From Clostridia bacterium (GTDB lineage Bacteria; Bacillota; Clostridia; Oscillospirales; CAG-272): a DNA stretch of 50,356 nt. A program made the position numbers and the translations under genes. Of this stretch, positions 1-7,737 are shown one piece after another (within the stretch, counting starts at the first letter, position 1; each line of letters starts with the position of its first letter). The notes under the pieces were generated by a model that made no database searches, was not told where the DNA came from, and saw nothing but the letters and a program-made list of their open reading frames with translations. The stretch lies in the NCBI GenBank assembly GCA_017453305.1, contig JAFTKJ010000005.1, positions 1 through 50,356 of the forward strand, written 5' to 3'.

Positions 1-879
1 AGTGTGCTTGACGATGAAGATACAAGGGGCTGGATAGACAACTATCGGTATAAGGTCTTTGCAACGGAAATGGGAACAGATGTTGTATTCGTTGACGGCA
101 GTATGAGCCGTTCGTCGCTTATGCAGTCAATGACGATTGCCGGACTCGTTTTGCTCGGATGTGCCGCGCTCATGTTGATATTGATATTCCTACTCTCAAA
201 AAAAGCGGTAAAGCCCATTGCCGAAAGCTATGAAAAGCAGAAGCAGTTCATTACCGATGCAAACCACGAGCTGAAAACACCGCTGACCCTGATTCTTGCA
301 AACCTTGATATTGCAGAGGACGAGCTTGGTAAGAACGAGTGGTTGGATGATATTCGAGCGGAGGGGCATCGTATGACCGAGCTTGTCAATCACCTTGTTG
401 CTCTTTCCCGTATGGATGAGGATAACTCCGGGATGAAGGTTACCGATGTCACATTTGGAGAACTTGTATCCGGTACCGTTGCAGAATTTGAGCAACTTGC
501 AAAAGAGAGGGGAAAACATCTCTATGCAAATGTGAATCTGAACGTTTCCTGCCGTGGTGACGAAGCTCTTCTTCGCCGGCTTGTTGCTGCTTTAATGGAT
601 AATGCGGTAAAATACTGTGACGTCGGAGGTGAGATATGCGTAACGCTTCAACGTACCAGAAAGGTTGTGCTGACGGTGGAGAATACCTATGCTGCGGTAA
701 ACGAGATTGATCTGCATCGGTTGTTCGACCGTTTCTACCGCGCTGATAGAGCAAGAAAATTTACAGGCGGTTACGGCATAGGGCTTTCCATGGCAAAGGC
801 AATTGTTGAGAAGCACAAAGGCGAAATAACGGCATATAAAAAAGACGCAACGCACATCGGCTTTAAGGTCGTGCTGTAA
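1..879 (+). CDS. Sensor histidine kinase, 3' part (truncated by window edge)
   Basis: The reading frame is open from the first base, so the true start lies outside the window. What remains is a membrane segment (about residues 42-65 of the visible part), a HisKA dimerisation helix with the phospho-acceptor motif DANHELKTPL (His near residue 88), an N box (ALMDNAVKYC) and a G2 box (GGYGIGLSMA). The usual DxGxG of the G1 box is replaced by a VENTYAAVNEID stretch before LFDRFYRAD. I recall this form from clostridial kinases of this type. The enzyme should autophosphorylate on the His and pass the phosphate to a response regulator. Its partner is probably upstream and not visible: the regulator at 1275 has its own promoter and lies beyond a strong terminator. 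Confidence 0.9.
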   Translation, partial: SVLDDEDTRGWIDNYRYKVFATEMGTDVVFVDGSMSRSSLMQSMTIAGLVLLGCAALMLILIFLLSKKAVKPIAESYEKQKQFITDANHELKTPLTLILANLDIAEDELGKNEWLDDIRAEGHRMTELVNHLVALSRMDEDNSGMKVTDVTFGELVSGTVAEFEQLAKERGKHLYANVNLNVSCRGDEALLRRLVAALMDNAVKYCDVGGEICVTLQRTRKVVLTVENTYAAVNEIDLHRLFDRFYRADRARKFTGGYGIGLSMAKAIVEKHKGEITAYKKDATHIGFKVVL

Positions 880-886
880 AACGATT

Positions 887-920
887 GAAGGAATTGCAGG
901 ATGCAATTCCTTCTTTTTTT
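887..920 (+). terminator. Rho-independent terminator of the kinase gene
   Basis: A perfect 12-bp stem (887-898 with 902-913) with a 3-nt loop is followed by seven T residues at 914-920, eight bases after the kinase stop codon. Confidence 0.9.
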
Positions 921-1274
921 GATAAAACGATATGCCGGAAGTCCATTTTCACAATTTCGCCACAAAATAGAATTAAATTTTGATAAAAATGTTCAAAAAT
1001 ATATTTTTAAAAAATGCCGTTTGTTAAAATTCAATTTACAAACTTTTGGTATATTATAGTATAAAATTTCATATTTGACGAAAAAAACAAAAAAAATCAA
1101 AAAAATGTTTCAAAACCATTTGCAATCTGTTCAATTTTGTGTTATAATATATTGGAATTTGGAAAATGAACAAAATATTTCTAAAATTCATATTTTCGTC
1201 ACACGGTTATCTCAATTATAATTTATAATTCAATCAGCAATAGAATTAAAAGATGTTGGAGGAGAATAATACTT
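921..1274 (+). promoter_or_regulatory. AT-rich intergenic region with sigma-A promoter for the response regulator
   Basis: This stretch of about 350 bases has no gene and is very AT-rich, with several A-tracts near 1078-1107. A promoter is visible: TTGCAA at 1120-1125, a 17-bp spacer, TATAAT at 1143-1148. The leader to the ATG at 1275 is about 120 nt. The ribosome site GGAGGAGA lies just before the start. The A-tracts directly upstream of the -35 box could act as an UP element. Confidence 0.7.
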
Positions 1275-1967
1275 ATGACAGACACCAAAATTCTTGTGAT
1301 CGATGATGATTCTAATATCAGTGATCTTTTAAAAAACTATTTTGAAAACGAGGGGTACGACGTGAAAGTTGCTACTGACGGTATGGAGGGCTTAAGTTAT
1401 TTTAAGATCTTCTCGCCCGATCTGGTGCTCTTGGACGTGATGCTCCCCAAAAAGGACGGTTGGCAGGTTTGTCGCGAGATCAGAGAAATCTCCTCTAAAC
1501 CGATTATAATGGTTACCGCCAAAAGTGATGCCTTTGATACGGTCCTCGGTTTGGAGCTGGGAGCAGACGATTTTGTTACCAAGCCTTTTGATATCAAGGT
1601 GCTTTCCGCCCGTGTAAAGGCGGTGCTTCGCCGTTGCCAGGCACATGCACATCAAAATGACGATGAAGTGATCAAGTTTGAAAATATTGAAATCAGCCTG
1701 CAAAAATACGAATTGAAGCTCAAGGGAAAATCGGTGGATATTCCACCCAAGGAATTGGAGCTTTTGTATTTCCTTGCCTCCAACTACAACCGCGTGTTTA
1801 CCAGAGATCAGCTTCTTGACAAGGTTTGGGGCTTTGATTATTTGGGAGACTCCCGAACGGTAGACGTACACGTAAAGCGTTTGCGCGAAAAGCTGGAGGG
1901 CGTTTCGGACAAATGGATTCTGAAAACCGTTTGGGGCGTTGGATATAAGTTTGAGCTTTTGAATTGA
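1275..1967 (+). CDS. OmpR/PhoB-family response regulator
   Basis: The 230-residue protein has a receiver domain (residues 3-118) with the acidic pocket D10-D11-D12, phospho-acceptor D54 in LLDVMLP, T81 and K103 in TKPFD. A C-terminal winged-helix DNA-binding domain (about 130-228) carries SRTVDVHVKRLREKLE and a VWGVGYKF wing. Length and layout match the OmpR family. It is followed after 38 bases by an HtrA-type protease with no terminator between, so the two are probably one transcript and the regulator may control envelope stress. No kinase lies downstream, so the cognate kinase is unknown; the truncated kinase upstream is separated by a terminator and a new promoter. Confidence 0.95.
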   Translation: MTDTKILVIDDDSNISDLLKNYFENEGYDVKVATDGMEGLSYFKIFSPDLVLLDVMLPKKDGWQVCREIREISSKPIIMVTAKSDAFDTVLGLELGADDFVTKPFDIKVLSARVKAVLRRCQAHAHQNDDEVIKFENIEISLQKYELKLKGKSVDIPPKELELLYFLASNYNRVFTRDQLLDKVWGFDYLGDSRTVDVHVKRLREKLEGVSDKWILKTVWGVGYKFELLN

Positions 1968-2005
1968 TTTTGAAATTAATACCATGCAAAAAGGAGGAAA
2001 ATGAA

Positions 2006-3178
2006 ATGTCGGAGCTTCCTCAACAGAATCAAAATCAACAGCAAGACCCCGTGCAGAGCGGGGAGCAATACTCTTTTTATTGGAATTATAACACACAGCT
2101 TGCGCATGACCGTGCACAAAAGGAAAAGGGAAGCAAGCGCGGCGTGGTCATATACGCAAGCGTGATGACTGCGGTGTTTGCCGTTTGCTTTATCATGCTG
2201 GCATGTGTCATTCTTTGGCATCAGAGCGGTGGCGTCGTTTCCGCCGGCAGTGCGCCTGCGGTTTACGTTTCCGAGGCGGTATCTCCGTCCACCGTATTGA
2301 TATCGGCTTCTACAGGATTGGAGGGAAGCTATGGAACGGGCTTCTTTTTCCAAACCAACGGTTATATTGCCACCAATTACCACGTGGTAAAAAATGCAAC
2401 GAATATTTCCGTGCACTTGTATGACGGTACAGTAAAGGATGCGGAGTTGGTCGGATACGTAGAAATCGACGATATCGCAGTCCTCAAAATTGAAGGCAGA
2501 AACTATCCTGCCGTTGCATTTGGAGATTCCGATGCGCTGACTGAGGGCGAGGTCGCAATTGCGATCGGTAATCCCGGCGGAGACGATGGCGAATGGTCTA
2601 CCACGCAGGGCATTATTTCCAAATGCCATCGCGTTGTTACTGTAGAGGAGAGCAAATACGTCGCCGACTTGAATATGATTCAAATGGATACCCCTGTGAA
2701 CCCCGGAAATTCCGGCGGACCGCTTTGCAACGCAAACGGAGAGGTGATTGGTATTATTACCAGAAAGATGACCGACTTTGAGGGAATCGGCTATGCGATC
2801 CCGATCAACAAGGCACGCAATACCATTGACGCTATCATGGAGGGACGAGAAGATTCTTTTACCTCCACGGTTTCCAAGGTTCGACCTAAGCTCGGTATTT
2901 TGGTTACAGACGTTCGCAAGGGGACGCAATTTCAGGTTGGTGGCCGTTACTATACGGCTATGCAAGATGGCGTTGCGGTTAGCGAAGTTTACGTAGATTC
3001 TTATGCGCACAACGTGATCCTGCCCGGAGATGTGATTTGTGGCTTCAACGGTAAAACTGTTACAGATAAGAAGATGCTGCAGGAATACCTTCACGACGTG
3101 AGGTTGGGAGATACGATAAGTTTGAAGGTTTACAGAGATGCTGAGTTGCTGGAACTCAAATTGTATCTTGGAAATTGA
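2006..3178 (+). CDS. HtrA/DegP-type membrane-anchored serine protease with PDZ domain
   Basis: Start chosen at the ATG at 2006, preceded by AAGGAGG; an in-frame TTG at 1964 lacks such a site. The 390-residue protein has a Gln/Asn-rich cytoplasmic tail, one membrane segment (about 43-66), a trypsin-like domain with the triad H126 (NYHVV), D156 (DDIAVLKI) and S236 (PGNSGGP), and a C-terminal PDZ domain (from about 290, with GDVICGFNGKTV). This is the usual architecture of Gram-positive HtrA, which degrades or refolds misfolded proteins outside the membrane. It follows a response regulator in the same operon, as in systems where HtrA is induced by envelope stress. Only one PDZ domain is present. 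Confidence 0.93.
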   Translation: MSELPQQNQNQQQDPVQSGEQYSFYWNYNTQLAHDRAQKEKGSKRGVVIYASVMTAVFAVCFIMLACVILWHQSGGVVSAGSAPAVYVSEAVSPSTVLISASTGLEGSYGTGFFFQTNGYIATNYHVVKNATNISVHLYDGTVKDAELVGYVEIDDIAVLKIEGRNYPAVAFGDSDALTEGEVAIAIGNPGGDDGEWSTTQGIISKCHRVVTVEESKYVADLNMIQMDTPVNPGNSGGPLCNANGEVIGIITRKMTDFEGIGYAIPINKARNTIDAIMEGREDSFTSTVSKVRPKLGILVTDVRKGTQFQVGGRYYTAMQDGVAVSEVYVDSYAHNVILPGDVICGFNGKTVTDKKMLQEYLHDVRLGDTISLKVYRDAELLELKLYLGN

Positions 3179-3179
3179 G

Positions 3180-3540
3180 AAAAAGAGATCTGTTTTTAGC
3201 GTGAGCCCCATAACGAAGTTTTAATAAAAAGCACTTATGATAACGAATAAATCGTTTGTCATAAGTGCTTTTGCGTTGCTTCAGACAATTTTCTCCAGAT
3301 AGGAATGAATTGACGCTTTGCATCATGAATTGAAGCCTGACGGCTTCATGATTTGAAAACTTTGTTTTCGTGAATTGAATTGCTATGCTTTATCATGCCG
3401 AAGGCAATTCATGAACGAAGTTCAATTCACGGCGCAAGCCAATTCATGCCATTTAGGGCAATTCATTATGGGCACGCTCGAATAACTTATGTTAATCCTT
3501 CGTTATCGCGCGTGCCCATTTCAAACAGATCTCTTTTTTT
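3180..3540. repeat. Nested inverted repeat containing an array of small AATTCAT hairpin modules
   Basis: The outer arms are a perfect 16-nt inverted repeat, AAAAAGAGATCTGTTT at 3180-3195 and its complement at 3523-3538. Further in, ATAACGAAG (3210-3218) faces CTTCGTTAT (3498-3506). Between them lie the terminator at 3227-3272 and, from about 3303 to 3475, eight modules of about 16-25 bases. The first four have the form ATGAATTG plus a hairpin (for example GAAGCC-TGAC-GGCTTC). The last four have the reverse form, a hairpin (for example GAAC-GAA-GTTC) followed by CAATTC. The array therefore changes orientation in the middle near 3385. It sits exactly between the 3' ends of two convergent genes and codes for nothing recognisable. 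Confidence 0.8.
3227..3272. terminator. Hairpin terminator after htrA-like gene
   Basis: A 14-bp stem (AAAAGCACTTATGA at 3227-3240 with its complement at 3259-3272) can be extended by an inner AACGA/TCGTT pairing. The A-rich left flank and T-rich right end allow termination in both directions between two convergent genes. Confidence 0.75.
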
Positions 3541-5144
3541 TATTGCATTTCCCGTTCTTTTTTCCACTCAAGATATTCTTCGTACGTGCCGGGACGGTCA
3601 ATGATCTTGCCATCCGGTAAAATTTCAATGATGCGGTTTGCCACCGTGTTGACCAGCTCATAGTCGTGAGAGGTGAACATCAAATTGCCCTTAAAGGCAG
3701 AAAGTCCGTTGTTGACGGCGCTGATCGATTCCAGATCCAAATGGTCGGTAGGCTGATCCAGAATGAGAAAATTCGATCCAAAGAGCATCATGCGTGCAAA
3801 CATGCAGCGCACCTTTTCGCCTCCGGACAAAACGTTAACGGGCTTGAAAACACTCTCGTTGGAAAAGAGCATTCTGCCCAAAAATCCGCGCAGATAGGTT
3901 TCGGTCGTTTCCTTAGAATACTGCGCCAGCCAGTCGATGATACTCAATTGGCAGTCGTTAAAATACGCGGTGTTGTCGTGGGGAAAATAGGATTTTGTAA
4001 TGCTGATGCCCCATTTAAAGTTACCGCTGTCGGGCATCTCCTCCTCCATCAATATGCGGAACAGGGCAGTGATCGCCATTTCATTTCCAAGAAACGCGAT
4101 CTTGTCCTCCTTACCAACGGTAAAGGAGAGATCCTTGAACAGGATACTTCCGTCCTCGGCGGTCTTGGTCAGGTCGTTGACAAACAGAATGTCCTTGCCC
4201 GCCACGCGATCCATATCAAAGCCGATAAATGGATAGCGGCGGCTGGATGCGGGAAGCTCCTCGATGGAAAGCTTGTCCAACAGCTTGCGGCGCGAGGTTG
4301 CTTGCTTGGATTTTGATTTGTTTGCCGAAAAGCGTGCGATAAACGCTTGCAGCTCGCGGATCTTTTCCTCTGCCTTTTTATTTTGCTGCTTGATCATACG
4401 TTGGATCAATTGGCTGGATTCATACCAGAACTCGTAGTTGCCAACGTACATTTTAATACCGCTGTAGTCAATGTCAACAATGTTGGTACAAACGTCGTTG
4501 AGAAAGTGGCGGTCGTGCGATACAACCAGCACCGTACCGAAATAATCCGACAAAAATTCCTCCAACCACATAATCGCGTCAATATCCAAGCCGTTGGTCG
4601 GCTCGTCCAACATGATGATGTCGGGGTTTCCAAAGAGCGCCTGTGCCAGCATGACCTTGACCTTTTCGCTCTCCAAAAGGGAGGACATCTGGTCGTAAAG
4701 CTGTTCATCCTTCATGCCAAGTCCCTGCAAGAGCTTTGAAATATCGGACTCTGCCTCCCATCCGTTCATTTCGGCAAACTCTGCCTCAAGCTCTGCGGCG
4801 CGAATGCCGTCTGCCTCGCTGAAATCCTCTTTTTCGTAGATCGCGTCCTTTTCCTTCATAATGTCGTACAGCTTTTTGTTGCCCATCATGACGGTATCAA
4901 GCACGCTGAATTCGTCAAAAGCAAAGTGATCCTGCCGAAGCACCGACATGCGAACGGTGTCGGGAATGGAGATCTCTCCCGTGGAGGGCTCCAGCTCACC
5001 GCAAAGGATTTTCAAAAACGTGGATTTTCCGGCACCGTTGGCACCAATGATGCCGTAGCAGTTGCCGGGAGTGAATTTCAGGTCGACGTCCTTAAACAAA
5101 AGCTGACCGCCAAAATGAAAGCTAAGGTTTGAAATCGTAATCAT
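3540..5144 (-). CDS. ABC-F family ATPase (duplicated ATP-binding cassette, no membrane domain)
   Basis: The 534-residue protein has two ATP-binding cassettes joined by a charged linker (about 240-300) and no membrane segment, which defines ABC-F proteins acting on ribosomes. Cassette 1 has a canonical Walker A (GANGAGKST) and Walker B (IIMLDEPTNGLD), but its signature reads SSLLESEKV instead of LSGGE. Cassette 2 has a canonical signature (LSGGEKVR) but a degenerate Walker A (LGNEMAITALF) and a Walker B in which Glu is Gln (FLILDQPTDHLD). The pattern resembles the YbiT/YkpA branch, as I recall it. A role in translation is likely; antibiotic resistance cannot be claimed. The stop codon overlaps the repeat element on its 3' side. 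Confidence 0.9.
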   Translation of the reverse strand: MITISNLSFHFGGQLLFKDVDLKFTPGNCYGIIGANGAGKSTFLKILCGELEPSTGEISIPDTVRMSVLRQDHFAFDEFSVLDTVMMGNKKLYDIMKEKDAIYEKEDFSEADGIRAAELEAEFAEMNGWEAESDISKLLQGLGMKDEQLYDQMSSLLESEKVKVMLAQALFGNPDIIMLDEPTNGLDIDAIMWLEEFLSDYFGTVLVVSHDRHFLNDVCTNIVDIDYSGIKMYVGNYEFWYESSQLIQRMIKQQNKKAEEKIRELQAFIARFSANKSKSKQATSRRKLLDKLSIEELPASSRRYPFIGFDMDRVAGKDILFVNDLTKTAEDGSILFKDLSFTVGKEDKIAFLGNEMAITALFRILMEEEMPDSGNFKWGISITKSYFPHDNTAYFNDCQLSIIDWLAQYSKETTETYLRGFLGRMLFSNESVFKPVNVLSGGEKVRCMFARMMLFGSNFLILDQPTDHLDLESISAVNNGLSAFKGNLMFTSHDYELVNTVANRIIEILPDGKIIDRPGTYEEYLEWKKEREMQ

Positions 5145-5175
5145 AATATACCTCTTTTATCAGTCAATCTTTACT

Positions 5176-5204
5176 ATTATATCATAAGCATTCCGATTTT
5201 GCAA
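5176..5204 (-). promoter_or_regulatory. Sigma-A promoter of the ABC-F gene
   Basis: On the minus strand TTGCAA (5204-5199), a 17-bp spacer and TATAAT (5181-5176) lie about 30 bases upstream of the ATG at 5144. Confidence 0.8.
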
Positions 5205-5213
5205 GCCTTTTTG

Positions 5214-5256
5214 ATAAAAGAATCCGCATTTGCAGCAATTTGTTGCAAATGCGGAT
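5214..5256 (-). terminator. Terminator of the GH95-like gene
   Basis: A perfect 13-bp stem (5222-5234 with 5244-5256) is followed on the minus strand by a T-rich run, 11 bases after the GH95 stop codon. Confidence 0.8.
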
Positions 5257-5267
5257 GAAAAACAAGA

Positions 5268-7568
5268 TTATTTTACTATTCTGAGGCACATATGGTCCTT
5301 AACGTTCAATGTCAGAATACCGTTCTCGGCACTATATTGGGTTCCGCTTTCATCGACAAAATCCAACGATTTTTGCGTACAAGGAAGCTCGATACGACAT
5401 TCGCCTGCAAATTTCGCCTTAATGTCAAAGGAAACAACTTCATAATTTTCCCAACAAACGTCAAGCTCATATCCGCCGCGTGCACAGAGGCCGCGGAAGC
5501 TGCCGTGATCCCATTGCGCGGGGAGCGCGGGGAGGAGTGAGATCGCATCCTCGTGGCTTTGGAGAAGCATTTCCGCAAGCGATGCAATATAGGCAAGGTT
5601 GCCATCGATTTGGAATACATTTCCGCCCATAGAGGTGATGTCCACGACCTCCCAGAGATTGTATCGAAGGGTTTTGGAAACGAACTGATTGAGCATGTTA
5701 TAAGCGGAGGCGGGATCACGCAAGCGGGAGAACATTGCCGATCTCCAGGTATCCACCCAGCCGATCTCTCCCGTAAAGGAGTTGTCACGCCCGGAAAGTC
5801 GGCGGGCAAGCGTTACCTTCATGGCATCGTAAAGCTCCGGGGTGGCGCGAGTAATCTGCGCTGCGGGATAGAGACCGAAGGCGTGGGAGGTATGGCGGTG
5901 TCCGATGTGAACGTCGTCGTAGTCCTCAATCCACTCCATAAGTTGTCCATGCTTTCCGACCTGCATGGGGGGAAGATCGGCAAGCGTTTTGCGTGCCGTT
6001 TTCGTGTCCTCCTCCTCGATGCCGAGGAGCTCGGATGCCTTCAGATACATTTCAAGAAGCGAGGAGATGATCTGACGGTCCATGGTGGTTCCTGACGCGA
6101 GATAGCAGGAAACGCGCTTTTCGTCCTCCTCTGCGTAGTATGGATTTTCGGGAGAGGTGGAGGGAGCGTAGACCAAGCGCCCCTTTACGTCACGCTCCAA
6201 ATTCTCAAGAAAAAATACCGATGTCTCGTGAAGGAACGTATACGCGGTGTTCTTCAAAAAATCAAGATCCTTCGTAAAGAGATAGTGTTCCCACATATGA
6301 AGCGCCAGCCAGGAGGCGCCGTGCGGCCAAAGTCCCCAAGGACCGTCTGCGGGGGCGGCAAAGCCGTAGATATCACTCAGATGATGCACAACGCACCCGC
6401 GTGTGCCGTAAAAGTCGTGGGCGGCTTTTTTACCTGCCTCCAAAAGATAATTGTTCATGTAGTGGAACAGGGGCATGTGACAATCGGAAAGGTTTGCAAC
6501 CTCCGCGCCCCAATAATTCGCCTGCAGATTGACGTTGGTGTGATAATCGCTGCTCCATCCGGAGGCGAGTCCGTCAGTCCAAAGCCCTTGGAGATTGGCG
6601 GGAAGCGTTCCCTTGCGGCTGGAAGAGACAAGAAGGTAGCGCCCGAATTGCCATTGGAGAGCAAATGCGGAAAAGTCCCTCGGCTTGTTGAAGGTGCGCA
6701 GGCGGAATTGCTCGTGCAGGGGAAGCGCGGAGATCCCTTCTATGGAGGGAAGCTCCACATCGGCGCGTGACATCAGCGCGGAGAAGTCCGCAACGTGACG
6801 CGCGCGAAGCTGGTCGTAATCAAGCTCGTTGGGGAAGACGGTTGCTTCCTCGTAGCCTTCGCCATGGCAAAACTGCGTTCCGATGGCGATGTAAACACAG
6901 ATTCGATTGGTGTCCGAAACAAGAATCTGTCCGTCCTCACAAAGAATTTTTCCGTCGCTGACCACGTGTGCCTTCACGCAGAATTCGTGATCACCGAAAA
7001 GGGTTTTTGCCGTTGCGGTAAGGGTTTGTCCATTGGCGGTGCAGGAAAGCGTACGCTCCCTTTCATAGGTGATGCAGGCAGTAAGAGGTGCCCCCGAGGA
7101 GGTGAAGCGGCAGGCGATCACGTTGTCGGGATAGGAGGCGAAATACTCCCGCTCATAGCGCGTTCCACCCTTGCGGTAGGAGACGGTTGCGATACCGTTG
7201 ATCAAATCCAGGCGGTGTTCGTAGCATGCGGCAGAGTCGCCCTCGTGAAGCTCTACGTTGATTTTTCCCGCGCTCTCATAGGAGCAGATACGGGGAAAGC
7301 AATCCTTGAGAAGACGGTTGGCAAGCGCATTGGCGGAAACGGGCTTGTTTTGCAGAAAAAGCGCTTTGATCTGCCTCAAATAGTCTTTCATGTTGGGGTT
7401 GGCGTGCATCTCAGGATTGTGCGACCAAACGGTTTCCTCATTGAGGAGAAGGGTTTCCTTGGCAACGCCGCACATCAGCGTCGCACCCATTCTGCCGTTA
7501 CCGATTGGAATGCTATCCACCCATCTCTTTGGTACCGTCGTGTCGTAAATTCTATAATCGTTCATCAT
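5268..7568 (-). CDS. Glycoside hydrolase family 95-like protein (alpha-L-fucosidase type)
   Basis: The 766-residue protein matches the GH95 layout. The N-terminal beta-sandwich begins with WVDSIPIGNGRMGA and LLLNEETVWS. The catalytic (alpha/alpha)6 region has the NVNLQANYWGAE motif, which holds the Asn pair known to matter in the bifidobacterial fucosidase AfcA. It also has STSPENPY, which includes the probable general-acid Glu, and GHRHTSHAFGLYPA. No signal peptide is present, so it should act in the cytoplasm on imported oligosaccharides, removing alpha-1,2-linked fucose or, as some family members do, galactose. Two ATGs (7568 and 7565) follow GGAGG; the second has the better spacing. It is monocistronic, with its own promoter, operator-like palindrome and terminator. 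Confidence 0.88.
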   Translation of the reverse strand: MMNDYRIYDTTVPKRWVDSIPIGNGRMGATLMCGVAKETLLLNEETVWSHNPEMHANPNMKDYLRQIKALFLQNKPVSANALANRLLKDCFPRICSYESAGKINVELHEGDSAACYEHRLDLINGIATVSYRKGGTRYEREYFASYPDNVIACRFTSSGAPLTACITYERERTLSCTANGQTLTATAKTLFGDHEFCVKAHVVSDGKILCEDGQILVSDTNRICVYIAIGTQFCHGEGYEEATVFPNELDYDQLRARHVADFSALMSRADVELPSIEGISALPLHEQFRLRTFNKPRDFSAFALQWQFGRYLLVSSSRKGTLPANLQGLWTDGLASGWSSDYHTNVNLQANYWGAEVANLSDCHMPLFHYMNNYLLEAGKKAAHDFYGTRGCVVHHLSDIYGFAAPADGPWGLWPHGASWLALHMWEHYLFTKDLDFLKNTAYTFLHETSVFFLENLERDVKGRLVYAPSTSPENPYYAEEDEKRVSCYLASGTTMDRQIISSLLEMYLKASELLGIEEEDTKTARKTLADLPPMQVGKHGQLMEWIEDYDDVHIGHRHTSHAFGLYPAAQITRATPELYDAMKVTLARRLSGRDNSFTGEIGWVDTWRSAMFSRLRDPASAYNMLNQFVSKTLRYNLWEVVDITSMGGNVFQIDGNLAYIASLAEMLLQSHEDAISLLPALPAQWDHGSFRGLCARGGYELDVCWENYEVVSFDIKAKFAGECRIELPCTQKSLDFVDESGTQYSAENGILTLNVKDHMCLRIVK

Positions 7569-7585
7569 ATACCTCCATTTTTGTC

Positions 7586-7606
7586 GTGTGGCGTGTCACG
7601 CCAAAC
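7586..7606 (-). promoter_or_regulatory. Operator-like palindrome at the GH95 transcription start
   Basis: A perfect palindrome GGCGTGTCACGCC (7590-7602), extended by flanking GTGT/ACAC with a small bulge, begins a few bases downstream of the -10 box, covering the expected start of transcription. This is the usual position for a repressor that responds to sugar, but no regulator gene is adjacent. Confidence 0.55.
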
Positions 7607-7608
7607 AC

Positions 7609-7637
7609 ATTATAATCGATTTTTCTAAAAAATGCAA
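7609..7637 (-). promoter_or_regulatory. Sigma-A promoter of the GH95-like gene
   Basis: On the minus strand TTGCAT (7637-7632), 17 bp, TATAAT (7614-7609). It diverges from the proB promoter at 7674-7702. Confidence 0.8.
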
Positions 7638-7673
7638 TAGATACGAGAAAAAAAGTTATTTTTTTCAAAGTGC

Positions 7674-7702
7674 TTGACGAATATGCCTTTTTGCGGTATA
7701 AT
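7674..7702 (+). promoter_or_regulatory. Sigma-A promoter of proBAC
   Basis: TTGACG (7674-7679), 17 bp, TATAAT (7697-7702); the proB ATG follows 35 bases later. Confidence 0.85.
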
Positions 7703-7737
7703 GTAGAGTAAAGATATTTCAAGAAAGGTTTGATGAT

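Noticed and set aside
1-1967. Kinase at 1-879 and regulator at 1275 as one two-component operon
   Set aside because: A strong terminator (887-920) and a separate promoter (1120-1148) lie between them; such pairs usually have the regulator first and a short gap.
1976-3211. 411-codon open frame on the minus strand opposite the HtrA-type gene
   Set aside because: It lies wholly opposite a protein with a full catalytic triad and PDZ motif, has no family motif and no ribosome site; it is a shadow frame.
3303-3475. CRISPR array
   Set aside because: The modules are too short, carry hairpins of different sequence, lack unique spacers of even length, and change orientation halfway; no cas gene is near.
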